Origin: an uncultured Verrucomicrobiota bacterium
GTDB taxonomy: Bacteria; Verrucomicrobiota; Kiritimatiellia; RFP12; UBA1067
Length of the DNA: 6,417 nt
Reading direction: 5' to 3'
Assembly: GCA_945947925.1 (NCBI GenBank)
Contig: CAMEZU010000108.1
Location: forward strand, 1-6,417
Part shown: in pieces, positions 5,653-6,417 of the stretch
Position numbering within the stretch: position 1 is the first letter of the stretch
How the letters are laid out: every line of letters begins with the position of its first letter
Notes under the pieces: generated by a model
The model's input: the letters and a program-made list of their open reading frames with translations, nothing else
What the model was told of the DNA's origin: nothing
Databases searched by the model: none
Position numbers and translations under genes: made by a program

Positions 5653-6417
5653 CTAATATTGTACCGGCATGCACTTCCAGGAGAATTCTGCCGCCAGGGC
5701 CGCCTTTGCAGAGAATCTCGATCGGAGCGACTCCTCGCACTCCGGAGCCGATGCATACTGCGATTTCGAGGAGTCGTAATAGTCTCCGGAGACGATCACC
5801 GTATCCATTTCGTACCAGTCCTCCGACCGGTAGTATACATCGACGTAATAACCAGAGTCGTACGGACCGAACTCGGCCGACGTGATGAGATGAGGAAGGA
5901 TTTTAGCCGATTCTCCGTCGCCGATCCGCGGCGACTTCTCGGGATGATAGTAGCAGATCGTTTCATCGGGCAAGATTCCGGCAGGGGATGTCGGCGAGGT
6001 GTCTTCCGTACGCTCCCTCAATGCCGTCGAGAACGGGCCTAGGATCGGCAGCAGCGGACAGGGGTGGCGCTCGATCGTGTCGTGCACGGTCATCGACTTG
6101 GATGCGATCTCCGTCATGAGCCTCTGCGGCGTGCCTGCGTCAACATCCTGCGACGACGAAACCAGCATCCTGCATAGCACGGATGGCACAGGCACCCTTT
6201 TGGCCTCGTAGGCGTCTCCAGCCGCGTTAGCCTGGAAGGCGTGGAAGTCATCGTCGCAGCTCTGGGCCACCTGACACGTCTCCGACCGGACCCATCCGTC
6301 ACGGACGAGCGACTCGGCCGGCCACACCTCCTGCGTTGATCCGGCGTGGGAGTCATCCGATTCGACGGGAACCGTTCGCGATGTCGACACGGTGAATTCG
6401 ACCTCCGCGTCGGAGAA
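5653..6417 (-). CDS. Unidentified protein, C-terminal 254 residues (N-terminus beyond window)
   Basis: An open frame runs in from the right edge and ends at TAG (5653-5655). I do not recognise the family. It looks truly coding: third positions are mostly G or C, the frame is uninterrupted for 254 codons, and overlapping plus-strand frames give arginine-rich, shadow-like products. The visible part is acidic and hydrophilic, with no membrane segment. It has seven scattered cysteines, and a tyrosine-rich stretch in the C-terminal third includes GYYVDVYYRSEDWYEMD and GDYYDSSKSQY. The end, AKAALAAEFSWKC, is more helical. A GTG at 6388-6390 could in theory be a start, but nine coding-like codons precede it in frame, so the gene most likely begins outside the window. 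Codon choice is looser than in the neighbours (more GGA, AGG, CTA), which may mean a recent, lineage-specific or weakly expressed gene. No function is proposed. Confidence 0.65.
   Translation of the reverse strand, partial: FSDAEVEFTVSTSRTVPVESDDSHAGSTQEVWPAESLVRDGWVRSETCQVAQSCDDDFHAFQANAAGDAYEAKRVPVPSVLCRMLVSSSQDVDAGTPQRLMTEIASKSMTVHDTIERHPCPLLPILGPFSTALRERTEDTSPTSPAGILPDETICYYHPEKSPRIGDGESAKILPHLITSAEFGPYDSGYYVDVYYRSEDWYEMDTVIVSGDYYDSSKSQYASAPECEESLRSRFSAKAALAAEFSWKCMPVQY

Noticed and set aside
5593..6042. Plus-strand open frame opposite the unidentified protein
   Set aside because: Arginine-rich shadow that also crosses the tRNA promoter region; the minus strand has better third-position bias and a longer frame.

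Overview
This 6.4 kb window appears to be an ordinary bacterial chromosome segment. Every supported gene lies on the minus strand, so transcription runs from high to low coordinates. Coding DNA is GC-rich with strongly G/C-biased third codon positions, while the three promoter-bearing gaps are clearly richer in A/T. An oxygen-sensitive class III ribonucleotide reductase points to an anaerobic or facultative lifestyle. The compact GH20 enzyme and the compositional contrast recall host-associated anaerobes of the PVC group (Lentisphaerota/Kiritimatiellota/Verrucomicrobiota), but that placement is a weak inference because there is no phylogenetic marker here beyond a tRNA.

In transcription order, the right end (5653-6417) holds the C-terminal 254 residues of an unrecognised protein. 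An extended -10 promoter follows 12 bases after its stop, then a tRNA-Arg(TCT) gene with encoded CCA (5456-5532). An 81-base gap with another extended -10 promoter leads into a tight cluster: purN (GAR formyltransferase), an ArgA-like N-acetyltransferase 2 bases after it, and a GH20-type glycoside hydrolase 40 bases further on. The purN promoter lies so close to the ATG that the message is probably leaderless.

After a 180-base AT-rich gap comes nrdD (class III anaerobic ribonucleoside-triphosphate reductase). Its stop overlaps the start of nrdG (the radical-SAM activase), which runs off the left end of the window a few residues before its expected C-terminus. The gap carries a good sigma70-type promoter whose spacer is filled by a 13/16 match to the NrdR box, with weaker candidate partner boxes upstream, so classical NrdR repression is expected.

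Functionally there are two units. NrdD and NrdG make dNTPs without oxygen: NrdG installs the glycyl radical on NrdD. The purN-argA-GH20 run joins purine synthesis, acetylglutamate/arginine synthesis and amino-sugar hydrolysis, with no obvious shared pathway. I found no mobile element, CRISPR array or clearly new system. The most informative signals are the NrdR operator arrangement, the probable leaderless purN start, the barrel-only GH20 and the unidentified protein at the right edge.
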